This document shows positions 11,325 through 24,317 of a stretch of DNA of 64,000 bases, piece by piece; position 1 is the stretch's first letter, and each line of letters starts with the position of its first letter. Location of the stretch: NCBI GenBank assembly GCA_947579605.1, contig OX388322.1, positions 2,666,001 to 2,730,000 of the forward strand. Reading direction: 5' to 3'. The DNA comes from Athripsodes cinereus (Eukaryota; Arthropoda; Insecta; Trichoptera; Leptoceridae). The translations under genes and the position numbers were made by a program. The notes under the pieces were generated by a model that was not told where the DNA came from, did no database searches, and saw only the letters and a list, made by a program, of their open reading frames with translations.

Positions 11325-12588
11325 CAGTAAAACCTCGTTATTTCGAAATCCAAGGGACCTCGAAAATCTGATTTCGAATTAGCGAAAACCCCGATAAATC
11401 GAAATTTTCGAAATAATTTTGATATACGCAGTATATTTATATAGCCATAAGTACCATACGTCATAGAAACAGCTGATTTGGACTTTTTTAAATTTCGCGC
11501 GTTAAAACAAATTGTAAAAAAAAAACATTTGTAACGTGATGAAAGAGCAGTATGGAAAGCGCTAACAATTTCTACTACTCTTATACGCAATACAAATAAA
11601 CAGGCGACCCTTAGTACAAGAATTGAATAGTTTGTAGCAATACATAGGTAATAAAGACATGGGCGTATCGTGGTTTATTATAAATGTAAAGCTTCTATCA
11701 CACCTCGTTTTTGTCCAATCCTTGCATTTTGCACAGTGAAGGTAACAAAATATTGATGAAACTAACATCATTTGACATAACTAAATTACACACACATGTA
11801 AATCTAAATATGTATGTACCTAAAACACAGTCGAATATTTAAAAATACATAATATTAATATTTCACTTCACACACGTTACTATAAGTTCACTATAAATAT
11901 TTTAAAAATGGGAAAAATATTTTTCACCAAATTTGTATTTAAAACGTGTATAAAAGTTTCGAATATAAAATATTTATTTATTTGGAATGGAAAAGATTTA
12001 TAATGGAAAATAAAAATATTAAAACACTAAATATTTCGAGTAGGTGCAGGTATGTATGACGAGATGCCTATGAAAAACACGGAAGTACATAATGTACATC
12101 GATCACGCTGTGAGACAGAATAAGCTAGTATATAGGTAGCAGGTACAATGTACATACTGTACAACTGTAGATAGGTACATATTGAGATACAATACATTTA
12201 CGGTGTTTATATACAAGATAGTAGATCTACTTAGAAATTTGGAAATCCCCTTGTTAAATACAGTATTATTATCTAGGTGGGTAGGTTCTTTAAGTGTATT
12301 AGTGTTAACACGAATTTCACATAATAAGTTTTATTGTCGCTGCTAGAGCTTTGGAAAAAAACAGGGGTATTTTTTATGGCAACCAAATGTTTTCGAATTA
12401 CAACATACAAATTTCTATTGTTTTGTTTTGAAAGGACCAAATATTATTTCGAATTACGTATTATCGGGGATTTCGAATTATAAATGTCTTTTGTATGAAA
12501 ATTTCATTATGGGGACATTTTTGGGGGGAATATTTCGAATTACGACGAATTTCGAAATAACGGGGTTCGAATTAGCGAGGGTTTACTG
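11325..12588. mobile_element. Tigger/pogo-type element with ~25-bp TIRs
   Basis: Left end CAGTAAAACCTCGTTATTTC, right end GCGAGGGTTTACTG, with subterminal TTTCGAAAT/ATTTCGAAATAACG repeats. Flanked by TA at 11323-11324 and 12589-12590. 1264 bp. Open frames inside (for example minus 11276-11590) resemble no transposase, so it is non-autonomous or eroded. Confidence 0.75.
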
Positions 12589-13089
12589 TATATTTAATAT
12601 TGATAAAATTGTAAGGTAGTAATTTTTTACATTTTATAATACATTAGTCGAACAATATTCGAAAGTTTGTTAAAATTATTCATTTAAACTAAATATTATA
12701 TTTATTATTACCATGCGTTGTCTAGTATAGCTGCTGCATAGAGTTGTGAGTCTATCATCAAAGAAATCACTAATTTTTTACCAAAATGGGGACCTCTGTG
12801 TCCCATAAATAAATCAAAATAAATCGCTGGCACCTCGTATAAATAATAGTCAAATAAACGCTATATACAGCTGTATGCGATATAATAAATGCCTAAGCCG
12901 AACTCGCAAAGAATATGCATATTTAGACTCGGCCAGTTAGACATGTGTAACGTTAACCCTGACTAAATGTAAAACCTTGCTTACAAAACAATTTATTATA
13001 ATATAATGCGCCCACTCAATATTATATATTTATTAACACGATGTACGGCTAAAACAGCCTTAACAATACAATAACGATAAATTAACATA

Positions 13090-13260
13090 CTACGCGCTTC
13101 ACGCTTTAATTGAATTCTCTGATTGTGCATGCTGTAGACACTCTTAATTGGGGAACTGGCCAGATCTTATTGTATGTTTGTAATTTATGTATTGTGTTGT
13201 CAGTTTTCTGTGAGTGTCTCTATAAAATAAAAATAAATAAAATACTAACTAACAAACAAA
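13090..13260 (+). mobile_element. probable non-LTR retrotransposon 3' end
   Basis: 'TAATTGGGGAACTGGCCAGA' followed by TTGTATGTTTGTAATTTATG and an AAATAAAATACTAACTAAC tail. The layout (GC-richer end, then an A-rich repeated tail) suggests the 3' end of a truncated element. No diagnostic protein motif. Confidence 0.4.
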
Positions 13261-13390
13261 ACAAGCAACATATGATAAGAAACAATGAAAAACATAAACA
13301 AGACAACAGAAGCTACAGGGGATCCTCAGTGAAAAGCGTGTAAATTCGAAAAAATCTGCTCAAAGCACATTTCCTCACGATGTACTCTGA

Positions 13391-14573
13391 ATCGTTGAGA
13401 TATTCAACTTCAACACAATAACTATTCCATATTAATGGAGTCAATTCATTAATGAATAATAGCTATAGTTGGACAATGATCCCATGGCAAAGAACAATGC
13501 CTGACTTATAATCGTTGAGATATTCAACTTCAACACAATAACTATTCCATATTAATGGAGTCAATTCATTAATGAATAATAGCTATAGTTGGACAATGAT
13601 CCCATGGCAAAGAACAATGCCTGACTTATAATCGTTGAGATATTCAACTTCAACACAATAACTATTCCATATTAATGGAGTCAATTCATTAATGAATAAT
13701 AGCTATAGTTGGACAATGATCCCATAGCAAAGAACAATGCCTGACTTATAATCGTTGAGATATTCAACTTCAACACAATAACTATTCCATATTAATGGAG
13801 TCAATTCATTAATGAATAATAGCTATAGTTGGACAATGATCCCATAGCAAAGAACAATGCCTGACTTATAATCGTTGAGATATTCAACTTCAACACAATA
13901 ACTATTCCATATTAATGGAGTCAATTCATTAATGAATAATAGCTATAGTTGGACAATGATCCCATAGCAAAGAACAATGCCTGACTTATAATCGTTGAGA
14001 TATTCAACTTCAACACAATAACTATTCCATATTAATGGAGTCAATTCATTAATGAATAATAGCTATAGTTGGACAATGATCCCATAGCAAAGAACAATGC
14101 CTGACTTATAATCGTTGAGATATTCAACTTCAACACAATAACTATTCCATATTAATGGAGTCAATTCATTAATGAATAATAGCTATAGTTGGACAATGAT
14201 CCCATAGCAAAGAACAATGCCTGACTTATAATCGTTGAGATAACTTCAACACAATAACTATTCCATATTAATGGAGTCAATTCATTAATGAATAATAGCT
14301 ATAGTTGGACAATGATCCCATAGCAAAGAACAATGCCTGACTTATAATCGTTGAGATATTCAACTTCAACACAATAACTATTCCATATTAATGGAGTCAA
14401 TTCATTAATGAATAATAGCTATAGTTGGACAATGATCCCATAGCAAAGAACAATGCCTGACTTATAATCGTTGAGATAACTTCAACACAATAACTATTCC
14501 ATATTAATGGAGTCGATTCATTAATGAATAATAGCTATAGTTGGACAATGATCCCATAGCAAAGAACAATGCC
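13391..14573 (+). repeat. 120-bp satellite array, ten units
   Basis: Ten head-to-tail units starting ATCGTTGAGATATTCAACTT at 13391, 13511, 13631, 13751, 13871, 13991, 14111, 14231, 14347 and 14467. Units are 120 bp except the 8th and 10th, which lack four bases (GAGATAACTTC). Units 1-2 read CCCATGGCAAAG and the others CCCATAGCAAAG; otherwise they are almost identical. Each has a TTCATTAATGAA palindrome. No open reading frame spans it. Confidence 0.95.
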
Positions 14574-17400
14574 CAACTTCTAAAAATACAAATTAATAAA
14601 AAATTAACAAAATCATATGTGAAAATTAAACAGTCATTTAGAATTACATTTTAAAACTTATAATAATTATACCGAATACTAAAATTTTGAGATTTGCAAG
14701 AAATGCAGTGAATGTACAGTGAAGAATAAAATAAATAAATACAAACATACGTTTATAAGTAGTTATTTTAGTCAAGCATTAAATTACAACAATGCTAATC
14801 TCAGTTTATGGGTAAGATGTTGCTATGTCGGGGTTAAATGAATGAATAACAGTTATTCCTTGATTTAAGGTATGGCTAATAAAATAATTTATTATTTGTC
14901 GTCAATTATTAAAAATTTAGGACCTGTCGTCATTTTGTTATTTATCAAAAAGTATTACGTATAATTTTTCATAATATCCGATGAATTGTATAACTACTAA
15001 AACTTTTTTATGAAGTGTAATTTTTTTTTGTTTGATGTCATATTTTGCAAAGATGATAATTATGTTCAGAGTAAAAGTTGTACTATAGTTGCAGTTATAA
15101 TTAATATGTAAAAAGACCAAATAAATTGTTCTTTTTTTTAAGCCGTAGTTTCATCGTCCAGTAGAAATATTTTATATTTATTCTTTGCACGCAATAATAT
15201 ATTAACCCTTAGCAATCATATGTCTGTTCACGGCTGACATTGAACTGCAAGCAGCACGACTCGTGCGTTGGCTGTCAGTTGACAATAATTGTTGCTGTAT
15301 CGTAGTTTCGCGCTGCGTATGGTATTTATCAAGGTGATTTTTTAAAAATATTTTTTATAACTAAATATATCTTGTTTATATAAAATAAATAAATAAATCT
15401 TGTCTATAAATAAAGAATTTATATTATTTTTCACAAATTTTCCTACAAATTTAAATATTAGTAATTTTGCTAAGGGTTAAAAATGACAATTTTTTTCAGC
15501 ATAACAATTATTTAAAAATTATTTATTTGCCCATTTTACAAAATACTATGTATATTTATTTATTTGTGTATCGATTCCAAACAAAAACATTAATATTGAT
15601 AACAAGACTGTGTTATATTAAAAAAAAAAATTAGATCCGACAAAATATGTGATAGAGTGATGTCATTTTCTAAAACATGATTAATACTGCATAAACCTGC
15701 TACAATTCCACTACTACTACTACTACTATAAAATCACTCCATATCTCGCAAGTGGAGTTGCCAGCGTACTAACTCCATCTAATAAACATGCAAAAATATT
15801 ATTGTAACAATATTGTTATTATTTTTATGTGCTGGCAACATCTTTAAAAGATGCAGCACCTTAGCACATTCCCTAATACATGCTACACATTGTTTTTGTC
15901 ATAAGGTTATTGAACTTGGCGAGAGGCATATTTTTACTTCAGTTTGGTTAAATCAAATGCACAATCTTGTTATAATATATAAATTGTTTTGATTTTAAAA
16001 TATATAATCTATAATTTGAAATTATTTTATGTGCAATGGTGTTACCGTCTTTCTTGTATTTATATTTTTTTATATTTTTATTTTTAATAAAATGAATTCA
16101 GTGATTAATACTATAAGACTTATACATAATTATTATTTTACTTATTTAATTTAACAATGCTTTATATTGATATATCTCTTTATATGATATCATTTTTATT
16201 TTATATTTATATAATTTTATGATCTTTCATTATAAAAAATTAAAATACTTAAAACATTTTGTTTCAATATGTTCATTAATCAAGCAATTCAAAATAACAA
16301 CATAATAAAAAAAATACAATAAAAATAATAGAACTGTTAATAATTATTAATTAAATTATGTACAAATGTGATTTTAATTAAATTTTTATAATTTTGTATC
16401 ATATTATTATCTTAATTAGGCACCATTAAATTAATTAATTATTGTAGATTTAGAAATGGAATATAGTTACTTTATATTACTATCACAATTTTTTGTATTT
16501 TAACCATGTGTATTTATTATTAAAATATTTATTAATTTCACCTAATGGCAACACTGTAAATGTTTCAATCGTTTACAAAATTGTTTGTGTTTTGTCTTTG
16601 TGGAAACAATACACTACAATATTTAAAATAGACTAGTCTGTCATTAGAGTGATTGAACTCTTTAATTGTAAGGAGTGTCGAGGGAATGAGATCTCGTGGT
16701 CACATACTAACTAGGTAGGGCGATATTATGATCCAGAAGGCAACAGAATTATCTGTTTTGAAAATTTACAATTCACAATTCATGGGCTCTTTTAACAATT
16801 TTCTTTAAATATGGAATTTTGTACACAGGTAAAATGACCAGATTGATATTTTCAGTGTTGCCATCATATACCGCAGTCATGTATTCTTATTCATTATTTA
16901 TACTGTATTTAATTACACATTATTATTATTCTCCCGAATGTCTCGTAGTATTTATCATTTTTATTCCAGACATAGGCCTCCCTTGTACAATAATATCTCA
17001 AATAATGCGTGTGCCTTACAGAATATAATAATAAATAACTATCAACTGCCATATATTGAAACGCAACCAAACATTCTACACTGCCTTATTGTCTATGGTT
17101 GTGGAGTAGGTACCTACCCTTCTTGAACTATGAAACAATTGATTTTTTTTAAATATAATTTTGTATGTTTTGGAATGCTTTTTGCAAAGATCACCAGCAG
17201 AAATTTCAGGGGCTTAAAATCAGTTAGTCATTTATTTATTTCTTTTAAATATAACTGATTAATTTGTAGTTTTATTTTAATTTTTTTGTATATATCTATT
17301 TTTTTTAAGTATATACATATATATAGATATATATGAAACGATTGTGATAAATATTGCGAGATATGTTCCTTAAATTATACACATTTATCAAACATTGTCT
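14574..17400 (+). other. gene-free AT-rich DNA
   Basis: Very AT-rich. Apart from the piggyBac-type MITE (15206-15476) and an ACT trinucleotide run near 15711-15727, neither strand shows coding character. Confidence 0.5.
15206..15476. mobile_element. piggyBac-type MITE
   Basis: Flanked by TTAA at 15202-15205 and 15477-15480, with terminal inverted repeats CCCTTAGCAA and TTGCTAAGGG. 271 bp, non-coding. The TTAA duplication and CCCT start are the piggyBac hallmarks. Confidence 0.8.
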
Positions 17401-17407
17401 CATTTAT

Positions 17408-17431
17408 TGCAAATTGTGTTTTTGTATTACA

Positions 17432-17463
<32 letters not shown>

Positions 17464-17590
17464 TCTTTATTGCACAAAAAAACAAACATTATTAAAACAC
17501 AAACATTGCAGAACCAAACAAATAAATTTGTGCAATGGGCGAGTTTATCGCAGAAGCGCGATATCTTCCAACTAACCCATTTATATTTCA
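17408..17590 (-). mobile_element. non-LTR 3' end with ATT/AAT tail
   Basis: On the minus strand a 3' UTR containing GGGTTAGTTGGAAGATATCG and 'TTCTGCGATAAACTCGCCC', then TTGTGCAATAAAG and an (ATT)n tail (plus-strand AAT run at 17429-17459). Same 3' UTR family as 23375-23515, 25455-25580 and 52647-54247. Confidence 0.65.
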
Positions 17591-18141
17591 TTATTATTGC
17601 TATTTCACAAATCAAATTTATATTTCATTATTATTGCTTTGGCTCTCTGCCCCATCACAATACACATCCCTTTTGAGAGAGAGGCAGAGAGAATAAAATA
17701 TTTATTAATTTCTCATTTACTGCATCTTTTAATTAAAAAAAAAACAGTTTTTCGATCCTGTGATGCAATGAACAGTGTAAAAATTCAATTTCTTATACCA
17801 GTTACAAGCAATTTTTTGAGTTTATTGGTCTTTCCTTGTGAAGAAATTAACATGTTATGAAAATTTTACGTTAAAAATGAGTTGTTTAATCAATAGATTT
17901 GTATTATACTCTTATTTTTTTACAACAAATACAACAAAAACACATTTCACTCTTAAAAATTGTCTCTGGTTATGTCTGATTAGTTTCAATTGAATCACAA
18001 TACTTTTAAAAGCATTTGTTGTAAGCAAAGCAGAGCGCCAATTATAAATAAAGAATATTGAATGAATTATGTAATACTTTTTTAAAACACACTTTTTATT
18101 TTATTGTCCTAGACAATATTGTTTCATCTCTTAATGAGGCA

Positions 18142-18319
18142 TTTTTTTTTTTTAAAAAAGATATATCTGGGTTTTGTTATAAACCCAAATACAACTTTAT
18201 ACACCTTCCACAGTAAACTAAAAGCTTGTGTCGTGAAAGGGGAGTTTGCCGGCACCTGGGATCGAACCGTGGACCCCTTGTTCAAGAGGCCGAGACTCTA
18301 CCCCCAGGCTACCGACGAA
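18142..18319 (-). mobile_element. tRNA-derived SINE family S, copy 1
   Basis: Minus-strand SINE. The head GTCGGTAGCCTGGGGGTAGA carries a box A, 'GGTTCGATCCCAGGTGCCGG' carries box B, then a conserved body (CTCCCCTTTCACGACACAAG) and a T/A-rich end. Other copies are at 25021, 34484, 54869 and 63748. Confidence 0.8.
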
Positions 18320-19719
18320 TCAATACAATTATTGTCTACAATAATAAAAAAAGTTTGTAGGTATTAAAAAGTTAAAGTTATTAATTCATGCAATATGGTT
18401 AATACACAAAACGTGGCAGAATATGTAGAAAATATAACAAAAAAAAAAATACTTTGTTAATCTTTATTGACCAAGTAATTGACAGTACAATGATAAGAAA
18501 AATGTCAAAAAAAGTATAAACAATGAGCAGTCAAAAGATGGACTTGTTGTAATGCAGCATCAAATGTGTTACTCCTTAATTTTTTAAAAATGGAACACAG
18601 TCTGGGATTGCATTAACCAAAAGCTGTAATGGACCCAGCAGCGTCAGTAGTCTTTTTAATAATAATAAGTTTTAGTTAATTCTTGTGAACTGGGAGCTAA
18701 AAAATGATATTCTGACACTTTACAATAAACCCAGTACATTTAGAATAAAAACTTGCGTTAAATTGTGGACATAAACATAATTTTTTACAGAGATATATTA
18801 TTTATTTTTTAAGAAAAACTTATGTCAATTATTTGTCTTTCCTGTTGATATTAATCAGACATATACCAACAATTTCTTTCGCAAAACTATTTATGATTTG
18901 AAGTTATTATTCTACTTAACTTATACTATTTCCACTGACATAATACAACTGATCTACAATTGTTTTATAATAATATACCAAGGTTACAACAAAACAATTA
19001 GTTTATATAGAATTATTATAATAATTACTATGTCTTGTATTGTATCAATAATTATATAATCTTGTGTAAATTTTGTATTATTCAAATATATTTAGAATTT
19101 CTCTTCAATTTGACAATACTCAAAGATTTTTATTTACTGTATTCCTTAAGGGTGAAGACATAAAGAAAGCAGGCTGGCTGCATTTAGATTTCCAGCGTCT
19201 ATCGGAGTGAAGAATGTTTCCATGGCTTTTTAAATGAGTGTGCACATAATAAAAGCTGGAATGCGCTTAATAATGCAGGCTGCTGGTGTAGGCAAATCTA
19301 CCAGTAGGAATCAAACCGTCCCATTTGAAAAGAACTATGTTAAATTCAAATTTACTGTTTTGAAAATATTTTGATCATCAATAAATTGAGAAGTTATTCT
19401 TAAAAAGGAATAAACATTGGTATCTAGGAGTTCAACAGGTCTGTCTTAAACTGGAGAGAATATTTTATTTGAATGAAGGAGGTTTGTGTCCACTGGATAT
19501 TTCAAAGAGGAATATTGAAGGAGGTTTTGAGAAAATAGGTATAAATGAAACATACTTTTATAGATTAATTATTTACTGTACATTTTTGAATTATCACATA
19601 ATATATACAAGGTTACGCAACTAATTACATAATAATATTATTATATATGAGGAGTGCAAAACCAAAGTTACATTTAAACTAAGAAAACACTAAATTTCTA
19701 TTTTGTGTTTTTGATCCTA

Positions 19720-19925
19720 TCCCTGGTAAAAAATAAATCTCCTACTATTTTCTGTAAATATTCGAGTGTCCTGTAAAAGAAAGGCAGGTGTTCGTAAAAC
19801 CTTACGAAGAAAAGACGCATGCCACATAATATCATGGATATCTTCTATTTTTATTGATACTCAGAGAACAATTGGTCTGCTGACTGCCCTACTTGTGAGA
19901 TATGCGGTGATGGTACAGTATTATA
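19720..19925 (+). repeat. dispersed repeat D, copy 3
   Basis: Contains 'TATTCGAGTGTCCTGTAAAA', GGCAGGTGTTCG, then TCTGCTGACTGCCCTACTTG and ATGCGGTGATGG. It is the longest copy and links the two halves seen separately elsewhere. Confidence 0.5.
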
Positions 19926-20563
19926 GTAACAGTAGTTTTTGGTACAATTTTTTTCAAATCGTTTTAGATGAAGCCAGAGTTTCATTGTATCATCCTTTTC
20001 ATCCAACAAATATAGAATCAGAATGGGTGAATTGAAGATTTGAAATGTTTTACAGATTATGATTAAACTACAGTGCTAACGAGTTGTACGAAAGTTGTCA
20101 ACGAAAATACAAACATTTCTACATTCATAATTAAATATTTGAGAAGATACTTACCAATCTCCGGTATGTCCACCAGGTACAAAATTTCACTTTATTATAT
20201 GGGCACATAGAGAATCGTTTTTACTTTGGTTTAGTTTTGATCTTACTCACGTATGTCCACAGATTTATTAGGAAAATACTGTCTAAAAAATCAAATTCAA
20301 ATGTCGCGTGTGCTGTCTTGTTCTGACATTTTATTAAAAAATTAATACTTATAGCAGTTAAAATGAATACAATTGTTAAAATTGTTGATCCTGACAAAGC
20401 AAGGAAAAGAAGTAAAATAAAAAGCCAGCAAAAAAATTAAGATATGTCCGTCGATGTACTTCTAAATCCAATATGTACATACCACATTTCACAATAACAA
20501 AAAATGTCCATTATCTCATTTTCACTTATGATGGACATATTGGTGTATGATAAGTATCTACTC

Positions 20564-20858
20564 ATTTATGAATAATAATGGATTAATGTGACTTTTACAC
20601 TCCTCATATTTACAGAAACAAGTCGTGATAGAGTATAGTTTAGTTTAAATCTTATAATATTTATGAATAATAATGGATTAATGTGACTTTTACACTCCTC
20701 ATATTTACAGAAACAAGTCGTGATAGAGTATAGTTTAGTTTAAATCTTATAATATTTATGAGTAATAATGGATTAATGTGACTTTGCTTTTACACTCCTC
20801 ATATTTACAGAAACAAGTCGTGATAGAGTATAGTTTAGTTTAAATCTTATAATATTTG
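20564..20858 (+). repeat. 95-bp tandem triplication
   Basis: Three head-to-tail copies beginning ATTTATGAATAATAATGG at 20564, 20659 and 20754. The third has G for A (ATTTATGAG) and a 6-bp insertion near TGACTTTGCTTTTAC. Non-coding. Confidence 0.9.
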
Positions 20859-20999
20859 TTGGACTGTGCAAACTGCATTATGTTGACTATTGCACAAATT
20901 GACAAATGAACACATGTATAATAGCAATCATCCACAATCATTTTTGACAATATTTCATGTTAACAAACATGAAAGAAGCAAATGTAATTTTGTTGATAA

Positions 21000-21195
21000 A
21001 ACTTATTAAACCTATTTTCAATCCTACAAATAAATATTTCAAATCATTCAATAATTAAAGGGAACAAAGTCAATGTACATCTTTAACATTAGGATTATTG
21101 TAGAGTATATTTCACTTTCATTACAAAAATGGTGATTTCTCAAATATAAGACATTTCTACTTGATGAGTTATGGAACAGTTGATATATTATGCAT
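21000..21195 (+). repeat. dispersed repeat shared with 31085-31490
   Basis: 'CTACAAATAAATATTTCAAA', GGAACAAAG...ATGTACATCTTTAACA and 'GACATTTCTACTTGATGAGT' match the intronic copy at 31270-31480 with scattered differences. Function and family unknown. Confidence 0.55.
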
Positions 21196-21438
21196 AACCT
21201 ATATTGCTTAATGTGTGGGTGTATGAGGGTGTATTTGGGTTTATTAAAAAAAACAGATTCATCATAAAAAATAAGTTTCAAATATAAAAGTAATACCATG
21301 AGATCTCTAAATTTAAATATTACATATTTATTTATTTAATCATACAAAGGGCCAATGCCTCTTACATAAAATTATACTTTACATAAAAAAAATACATCAT
21401 TCAATTATTCATTCAAACCTTTATGGCATTTCCCACAA

Positions 21439-21488
21439 GTGGGTTAGCCAGCTGAACAACTACAGTAGTGTTCAGCTGGCTAACCCAC
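21439..21488. repeat. perfect 19-bp stem hairpin
   Basis: GTGGGTTAGCCAGCTGAAC (21439-21457) is the exact reverse complement of 21470-21488, with a 12-nt loop that can pair partly. Shares words with dispersed repeat D (CCCACAAGTGGG just upstream). Confidence 0.85.
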
Positions 21489-22642
21489 ACAATTCAGATT
21501 GATAATGACCTTATAAGTCGAAAGACATCTCTCTGCGAATTAACAAACAATAGTAGAAAGGAACACTTGTTTCAAATTGCATTATTATGGAATTCTACTA
21601 CGTGTGCACCGACACAATTAATAAAATTCTATGTGTTTCCATACTTATGACCACCACTGTATGTTTAATAAACGTGCAAGTAGTCCTCTCTGTGCTAATA
21701 AAAGTTAAAATATTCAGGATGAGAAGCATTCCTCTTCGCTGAATTGAAAATGTAAGATATTATGTCTTAATATATGGATGTTTTCTGAATACCTGCTTTA
21801 TACATGACACTCGAAAACTTATTAAAAAAGATTGCGAGACTATTGAAATTGTCTAGTTAAGAAGATTAAACTGAGTTTAAAAGATAATAAAGCCTTCATT
21901 GATAGCAGCTCTATGCGGCTCCTCTCTCTACCTTTTAATTTATATTTTCAAATGCTAAAACTAAAAACAATATTACAGCAAACTGTAAAAGTAAAAATGG
22001 TCTTAATTAAAAATATAGCTAAAACATTGATTATAACAAAAATCTAGTAATTTTATAGATATGAAGAAATATCTCGGCAATACCTCCTCATTCAACAAAT
22101 TTCTGTACATTTTTTATCACCACCCATGCTGCTAATGTTAGGAACAATCTTTCCACAGATATTAATTAGCAATGCAAGGTCTATACTATCTTGAAAAGTA
22201 AAATAAAATCCCAAAGGCGTTTCGTAAATAACTCAGTCTCTACCCAAGATTCTCTTTATAAAAACAAAACATAAAAACAATGGATCAATGCAGATGCATG
22301 AACCTAATTTTTAATTTATATTTTTATAATTTATATATATGTACCTTGATATATTTTTTTAAATGAATTTTCAATTCTCTGTTCTTGTAAAACAATGTCA
22401 CACTTATATACCTACAAGTTTGCTGGAAGAGATTGCCACCAGACAACAAGCACGCCTATCGTATGTAGCTTTTATTACAACAATAAAGAGTTTGTTATTA
22501 TTGTTATGTATGAAATAATTTCAATACTTTAATGATTTCAGTTGAGAATAAAGATGCGATATTGAGCTTTGTGGCAATGTCAAACAGCAATTGTAAGACT
22601 GTGTTTGATTATATTGTGATTATCACCGACATTACTATACAC

Positions 22643-23060
22643 TAGAGATGCAACAAATATCAGGCAACTATACAGTATTCTGCACAGTAACATTTTTACT
22701 ATTCAGTCGAATACCGAATATTGAGTCTATTATTTGGTATTCAGCCGAATAGTTTAAATGTAAAACTGGAAGGAACTAATAGCTTATAGATTGTTGCTAT
22801 TTCATTGTCAGCTGCAGATGCAAAATTATTAATCCTCAAATATCTAATTAATTTAATTTGATATGGAGTGTAACAACATAATATTATTATTATTAATGTT
22901 GGAAGACAAAAATTTCGAAAAAACCTACCGCACTGCAAGTCTAGTACATATGTGTATGATGTACCTACACGAAGATTTGCGGTCGGGAGTACCGCACGCT
23001 CTCGCCATTATTTTGCATAATATTCGGTATTCGGCAAATATACTATTCGTTGCATCTCTA
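22643..23060. mobile_element. hAT-type MITE family H1, copy 1
   Basis: Ends TAGAGATGCAAC and GTTGCATCTCTA, with subterminal repeats of GAATACCGAATA/ATTCGGTATTCGG. 418 bp. The 8-bp flanks (CTATACAC / CTAAGTAT) do not match, so the target duplication is decayed. A second, inverted copy is at 39643-39988. Confidence 0.7.
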
Positions 23061-23374
23061 CTAAGTATACACAATGAATTTGTACATGTGTATTTAAAAA
23101 TTATAAAGAAGATTAATAAAACTACATCATCTTTGGTAAAAATATACAAAGATATAAGCTACAAATAAAATCTATTCACAAAATTAGATAAGATTTTTTA
23201 AATTAATTAAATTATTAGTTTTTTATTATAAGGCTACATAAATAATATGGAAAGTTTTGATATAAACCTACATTAAAAAATATCTTTTATATTACATTAC
23301 ATGAGATTTCAACACATAACACTATAAAAAACTCCGAATTTGCAATTGAATATATTTTTTTTATGAAAATTGTG

Positions 23375-23515
23375 ATGGTTGGAAGATATCGCGCTTCTGC
23401 GATAAATTGCCCATTGCACAAATTTATTTTTTCATTAATAATGTTGTCATGTTTTTTTTTCTACTGTTGATATTTTTGTGCAATAAAGATTTTTATTATT
23501 ACTATTATTATCTTA
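23375..23515 (+). mobile_element. non-LTR 3' end
   Basis: 'GGTTGGAAGATATCGCGCTT' with TGCGATAAATTGCCCATTG, then TTGTGCAATAAAG and a short ATT-rich tail. Same 3' UTR family as 17408-17590, in the opposite orientation. Confidence 0.65.
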
Positions 23516-24010
23516 CATTCTTAATAATAAATTTTACGTTTATCCAAAATTTGACATGGTGTTGTTTAGCTTCAACAAACAGATTTTGGAATACATAGTA
23601 CATTGCGGATGTTGATCCTAGATGTTTTAAAGCGCCCTTGAAGTGATATTATCACAATACGGTGCTATATAAGTTGTCATATTCTTGTTATAATTCATTC
23701 TCTTTGCACACCCTATAAAGAAAGTTATGTATTACTTTAGAAAAGCTTAATGTTTTAATTGTTAAATTATTTACACCTGCATTTATACTGCTTTCTTTGC
23801 AGGGTATGCAAAGTAAAGTATCAGATATAGACAAGAGAAGATGATTCTAGATAGGAACAATTAACGAGTGAATTCCATCAAAATTGTGATTACTTATAAA
23901 TATTTAAATATTAGCTTCCATTAAATTGTTAATATGAATTAACTGCAACTTGCATTACATTCTCAAAAAATGAAGGATTTAACGAGCAACAAATTTAACT
24001 CAAGTTATCA

Positions 24011-24168
24011 AATAAAATAAATATTTATTATTATTATTTTATGTTACTGGTGAGTTAGACTAACCCACGACCGGTTTCGCGGACTCCGAGTCAGCGAAAC
24101 AGGTCGTGCGTCTAGCCTAACTCAACAGTAACATAAAACAATAATAAAAAATATTTATTTCATTTTAT
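24011..24168. repeat. long fold-back element
   Basis: About 73-bp arms, only a few mismatches, centred near 24090. Left arm includes TTTTATGTTACTGGTGAGTT and GACCGGTTTCGC; right arm GCGAAACAGGTCGTGCG and AACTCAACAGTAACATAAAA. No coding potential; a MITE or fold-back transposon. Confidence 0.75.
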
Positions 24169-24317
24169 TATTTAAAATGAAGTTAATGCCGATACAATCA
24201 ATGTAAATTAACTCAGTTAATTTGTAACTGATTAAGTTACAAATTAACTTAATCAGTTAAACGAGTTAAATTTTTGATTATTGGTGCTCGGCTTTTTTTA
24301 ATTTGTTTAGAATCTGT

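Noticed and set aside
13391..14573. CRISPR-like regular repeats
   Set aside because: The 120-bp units are contiguous without unique spacers, in eukaryotic DNA; this is a satellite.
14574..17400. Short open frames in very AT-rich DNA (for example 16819-17126)
   Set aside because: No splice-site support, protein motif or codon bias; expected by chance.
17429..17459. AAT microsatellite as a stand-alone feature
   Set aside because: It is the tail of the non-LTR 3' end at 17408-17590.
18240..18320. tRNA gene candidates at the SINE heads (also 52249, 54869, 2440, 36940)
   Set aside because: They have box A/B words but no complete cloverleaf or proper acceptor stem, and each is attached to a repeated SINE body.
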